Shown one piece after another: positions 61,501-64,000 of a DNA stretch of 64,000 bases (position 1 is the stretch's first letter; each line of letters opens with the position of its first letter). The translations under genes were made by a program, and so were the position numbers. Under the pieces are notes generated by a model. It saw only the letters and a list, made by a program, of their open reading frames with translations. It was not told the DNA's origin and made no database searches. This stretch comes from Paenibacillus chitinolyticus NBRC 15660 (GTDB lineage: Bacteria > Bacillota > Bacilli > Paenibacillales > NBRC-103111). The stretch covers positions 1 through 64,000 of the forward strand of contig NZ_BBJT01000016.1 of assembly GCF_000739915.1 (NCBI RefSeq), written 5' to 3'.

Positions 61501-61713
61501 CTCTGTTTTAATCGTATCAAACTCTTTATCAGAAATGGGGTGATCCCCAATTTCGGATAAGTTGTTTTGTGTTATTTTCTGACGTAAGTTCTTCCATAGA
61601 TCGTCTTCTGATTTTAAATCCGGACGATATTGCCACTGGTTATGTCCTTGGCCTAATACTTCAATTAAGCGACGTTCCACTTCCGCTTCAGTGTTATGTT
61701 TTACCTTCGTCAT
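58552..61713 (-). CDS. hsdR: Type I restriction endonuclease R subunit
   Basis: 1053 residues. N-terminal nuclease core (RRFDVTLLINGLPIVQIELKQ; D and ExK residues near 160-185), then the superfamily-2 translocase: motif I HATGSGKTLTS, motif II VDECHRA, motif III FTGTPI, motif VI QAFSRTNRTY. The helical C-terminal region (about 900-1052) is the part associated with docking on the methyltransferase in type I enzymes. AGAGGAAG precedes the ATG. With HsdM and HsdS it cleaves unmodified DNA after ATP-driven translocation. Confidence 0.95.
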   Translation of the reverse strand: MTKVKHNTEAEVERRLIEVLGQGHNQWQYRPDLKSEDDLWKNLRQKITQNNLSEIGDHPISDKEFDTIKTELLLKTQTPFDAAKWLKGENGIARITIDREDVFLGSMSLVLYSNQSIGGGISTYEVVHQIAKQKANLNDRDRRFDVTLLINGLPIVQIELKQVSAKDGVFQAFNQIKKYAEEGMFRNNIFSTLQLFVISNEQTTRYFANAMPKDMHKKLIFSWRTTENRKVENLYEFVKQVLNIPDVHRLIANYTIVSEDQDNKALIVLKPYQVHAIQALFKSAMKHESGYVWHATGSGKTLTSFVATKLLARKTGVDRTIMLIDRKDLDNQTTAEFTKFASEFNTGISSGNAKSNSLIVGTGSAKELSQTLLSDANSNTVIITTRQKLEAALRYTKKQEDPKAKQRFDKLLGQHIVFVVDECHRALSSEGMKEIKNFFPNSTWFGFTGTPIFEENKKQAKGELARTTRDQYGERLHTYTIKNALDDGAVLGFQVEHENTIESISLNNTIFKQLRASEKYTALSNDEINAMIDEMDEIEKEDYLELSTFEQDDHIQKVIHKIFKPDNAYIKFDFQNGRPQKSAILTTSSIGMAKRYYNAIKEMTNDPEWLKNEFAGHPIRAGRTIDDPDFPRIAITYSIQENEENSKQVHEEMKDVIKEYNEYYHTAWSIEDIERYNGDINNRLARKKAEFKQYGNHIDLVIVVDRLLTGFDAPTIQTLFVDRNLSYANLIQAFSRTNRTYSGKKKGLIVTFRKPATMERNVQVATKLYSHEQEETNLVYPTYKETKKRFTKAHNKLTTLVPDPIEINEHSPLETRIEFVKAFQELNNAYEALATYDDYNDEMGKSKNLQEQVKALEEYIGVYNTIKGSLIEPKDPDNEPEPDFSDIEFYGENAVKIYDIDSTYIDRLLETYSANNQNTREEIEKALQKLKKSENVKDVYRAMLNAIDTGEVDSWEDILVVKRRFFTETVNEAVQKFADTWFVDESELHSSAIQYVIGADPIPNIGNIINSKDFDKYKAANPGAKPLKYGPEMKRQWRKTLDEVIVPLNDELR

Positions 61714-61736
61714 GTGTCTTCCTCTCTTCTGTATGT

Positions 61737-62960
61737 TTAGACAAACATCTTTTGTAGGAATGCTTTTTGGGTTTGTTTTAAGAGTTCTAGTTCACGTTGA
61801 TGAATGGAAATGACCTGGTCAAGTTTTTTGAAAAACCCCGCAATTCTCACTTGCTCCTTTAAATTCGGAAAATAAAATTTCATCTTTGAAATTTGTTGAA
61901 AATTCAATCCTTCTCTGCCTCCTCCTGCTTGGTTAAGTTCAATTTGGTTCTGACCATTCCCCGATGTAAGATTTAATTGAATGAAATATGGATTTACATT
62001 TTCATATGGTCTAATTATAGAAACATGTTGATTAACATTTGCAGATGTTTCAAATTCATACACAGCACTTCTTCCAATAGATGCACCAGTAATATTTAAT
62101 AACACATCATTTTGTTGTACTCGACTATTAGCCATATCTTCATCAACTTCTTCAGATATATAAACAACATCTAATAAATTGACTTTATCGTTAAAAATAT
62201 TTTGGGATCGCAACAGTGGAATTCCCTGTAATTTATAATTTGAACTTCCGCCCTTAGGAGTTTTACCACTGCCTATTTTTTTTGTCACTTCTTTAAGACT
62301 ACGTTGTTCCCAATCTCCAGCAAATCCTGGGAATCGAACTTCCGGCACGGACTCCCCTTCTTTTGGAAACATTTTTTGCAAGAATCCTTGTTTTGTTTGT
62401 TGGAGGGTGGTGAGTTCTTGCTCATAAAAAGTGATAGTGTCATCTAACTGTTTAAAAAAGTTTCCAATTTGGGTTTGTTCTTGAATTTCTGGGATAACCA
62501 CATTAATATTCTTGAATTTATTCAATGATAGAACTTTTTGCCCTGTTCCTTCGGCTTCTAAGGCAACTTGTTTTTTTATAGTCGAATTGAGCATATTCAA
62601 AAAGAAATCACTGTTACCATTAATTATTTTAAATACAGGATAAAAGTAACTAATAATCCCTTTATCAACAAGATCATTTCGGTTAAACTTAAATACACCA
62701 TTATCACTTCTTGACCTAAAAGTAAAGTATCCTCTTGGCAAAACAAAATACCCTATATTTTCTTGAGTTGTTATTTGTCTGTCTGCGAAATACTCTTCCT
62801 GGTATATTATCCCTCGCTTTTGAGAAGAAGTTAATACAGGGTATTGATTTTGAACTACGGTTCTCTCAATATAATCTTGCACGAACCCTCTCAACTCACG
62901 CTTTTCCCATTCTTCTATAAATCCTGGAAACTGAATCTCCGGTTTACTTTTATTTCCCAC
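61737..62960 (-). CDS. hsdS: Type I restriction specificity subunit S
   Basis: 407 residues with two target-recognition domains (about 10-150 and 205-350), each followed by a conserved helical spacer: EQTQIGNFFKQLDDTITFYE...FLQKMF and EQVRIAGFFKKLDQVISIHQ...FLQKMF. The internal repeat is the normal HsdS half-subunit symmetry. It overlaps the end of hsdM by 11 bases. It sets the bipartite target sequence for both restriction and methylation. Confidence 0.95.
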   Translation of the reverse strand: MGNKSKPEIQFPGFIEEWEKRELRGFVQDYIERTVVQNQYPVLTSSQKRGIIYQEEYFADRQITTQENIGYFVLPRGYFTFRSRSDNGVFKFNRNDLVDKGIISYFYPVFKIINGNSDFFLNMLNSTIKKQVALEAEGTGQKVLSLNKFKNINVVIPEIQEQTQIGNFFKQLDDTITFYEQELTTLQQTKQGFLQKMFPKEGESVPEVRFPGFAGDWEQRSLKEVTKKIGSGKTPKGGSSNYKLQGIPLLRSQNIFNDKVNLLDVVYISEEVDEDMANSRVQQNDVLLNITGASIGRSAVYEFETSANVNQHVSIIRPYENVNPYFIQLNLTSGNGQNQIELNQAGGGREGLNFQQISKMKFYFPNLKEQVRIAGFFKKLDQVISIHQRELELLKQTQKAFLQKMFV

Positions 62961-64000
62961 GATTAAACACCTCTAACGCACCCTGGATCCATTCTGCATT
63001 TTCTTCATCATATTGCAGCGAAGAAATAATGTCATAAAGACTGGATTCTAGTTCTGCTTTTTGTTTTCTAATATTTTTAATCGTTGAGCCAATTATAGCC
63101 ATATCCACAGACTCTTCTTCCTCAAAAGTATCTACGTAACGAGGGATGTTCAAATTAAAATCATTTTCTTTAATGTCATCGAATGAAGCCAAATAAGCAT
63201 ATTGCCCTACATTTTCACGCTTCATATACGTTTCGACAATCTTATCAATGTTTTCATCTGATAGTTTGTTTTGGTTTTTCCCTTTAACAAACTCTTTACT
63301 GGCATCAATGAACAACACATCACGCATATTGCGATTTTTCTTCAGGATTATGACCGTTGTCGGAATTGACGTCCCAAAGAATAAGTTAGCTGGCATGCCA
63401 ATCACGGCATAAATACTGCCATCTTCCAGTAGCTTCTTACGAATCACACCTTCCGCTGCTCCACGGAACAGCACCCCATGCGGTAAGACGATGGCCATGG
63501 TTCCCGTCTCTTTCAAGTGATAAAACCCGTGTAAAAGAAAGGCAAAATCCGCTTTAGATTTCGGCGCTAATTTCCCATAACGATTAAACCGAGAATCATC
63601 TAAAAATGTATCATCTGAAGACCATTTTGCAGAGTAAGGTGGATTCATTAGAACTGAATCAAAGGTATAAGGCTCATCTGTCGGCCAGTCTTTGTTCAAT
63701 GTATCCCCGTTACGTAAACGCATATCTTCTTTATCAACACCGTGCAGGATCAAATTCATTTTAGCTAAGTTAAAGGTCGTTGTGTTTAGTTCTTGTCCAT
63801 GATACTTTACACTGTCTGGATGGTTAATATAGTTTCGAACATTTAGCATCAAGGAACCAGAACCCATCGTTGGATCATATACACTGAACAGTTTTTTATC
63901 TTCTTGCCCCATTGCGACAATACGAGCCATCATAACGGATACTTGATGAGGCGTATAAAACTCTCCGGCTTTCTTACCCGCTTCTGAAGCAAATTGGCTA
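62950..64000 (-). CDS. hsdM: Type I restriction methyltransferase subunit M (5' end outside window)
   Basis: The frame runs off the right edge; 350 codons of the C-terminal part are visible. It includes GEFYTPHQVSVMMARI, the S-adenosylmethionine motif DPTMGSGSLML, and the catalytic motif LMNPPYSAKW of N6-adenine methyltransferases. The C-terminal helices follow. First visible gene of the operon hsdM-hsdS-hsdR-abiH fusion. Confidence 0.95.
   Translation of the reverse strand, partial: SQFASEAGKKAGEFYTPHQVSVMMARIVAMGQEDKKLFSVYDPTMGSGSLMLNVRNYINHPDSVKYHGQELNTTTFNLAKMNLILHGVDKEDMRLRNGDTLNKDWPTDEPYTFDSVLMNPPYSAKWSSDDTFLDDSRFNRYGKLAPKSKADFAFLLHGFYHLKETGTMAIVLPHGVLFRGAAEGVIRKKLLEDGSIYAVIGMPANLFFGTSIPTTVIILKKNRNMRDVLFIDASKEFVKGKNQNKLSDENIDKIVETYMKRENVGQYAYLASFDDIKENDFNLNIPRYVDTFEEEESVDMAIIGSTIKNIRKQKAELESSLYDIISSLQYDEENAEWIQGALEVFNRGK

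Noticed and set aside
61737-62960. Phase-variable or invertible hsdS
   Set aside because: Only one hsdS is in the window, with no inverted partial copy or recombinase nearby; the internal repeat is the normal HsdS symmetry.

Overview
The window looks like chromosome from a Paenibacillus-type member of the Bacillota. Pointers are AGGAGG-type ribosome binding sites, an iturin-style hybrid PKS/NRPS, a lactococcin-972-type bacteriocin, Bacillus-like small genes (YxiJ-like, YfiR-like TetR, DUF4180), and remnants of flagellin and SLH-domain genes. Composition is mosaic: GC-rich blocks (NRPS, sulfonate locus) alternate with AT-rich blocks (about 30-33 kb and 55.7-64 kb) that carry defence genes. Nearly all genes lie on the minus strand.

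Layout. 1-11.4 kb: the first 3801 codons of a giant synthetase (FAAL-ACP-KS-ACP-aminotransferase-C-decayed A-PCP-C-A), which fits loading of a beta-amino fatty acid as in mycosubtilin/iturin synthetases. 12-17 kb: a VOC protein with an AraC regulator, a divergent LysR/MFS pair and a DinB-like protein. 17-20.4 kb: a lactococcin-972-type bacteriocin with an ABC transporter whose permease is split into two genes. 20.6-33.4 kb: a first defence island with an McrB/McrC-like pair, a membrane protein and an Mrr-like nuclease in one operon; a tandemly duplicated XRE regulator with a conserved operator; a DUF2075 nuclease-helicase; and a three-gene AT-rich operon of unknown proteins whose first product resembles a histone fold. 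33.6-39 kb: a sulfonate/aryl-sulfate locus (MarR, arylsulfotransferase-like protein, SsuABC-like transporter) with a promoter, operator and possible leader terminator. 39-46 kb: small conserved genes, a TetR/GNAT pair, a secreted PPC-like protein, an amino-acid permease and a Fur-box-controlled siderophore-binding lipoprotein.

46.5-48.5 kb: a bacterial Ro60 (TROVE) protein preceded on the same strand by three tandem Y-RNA-like genes. All three keep the same inner stem through compensatory changes, and one carries a circularly permuted tRNA mimic. 48.8-55 kb: a lipoprotein, a DUF7832 protein, an MBL-fold hydrolase, a helical-repeat protein, a flagellin pseudogene, a small peptide ORF, a MerR-like protein and an SLH pseudogene. 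55.7-64 kb: a type I restriction-modification operon (hsdM partial, hsdS, hsdR), followed in the same direction by a 916-residue protein that joins an AbiH-like N-terminus to a C-terminal domain clearly homologous to the C-terminus of the neighbouring HsdR.

The observations I rate most novel are the AbiH/HsdR-tail fusion, which suggests an abortive-infection effector docking on the type I methyltransferase; the triple Y RNA-Ro60 locus; and the three-gene cassette with a histone-fold-like protein.
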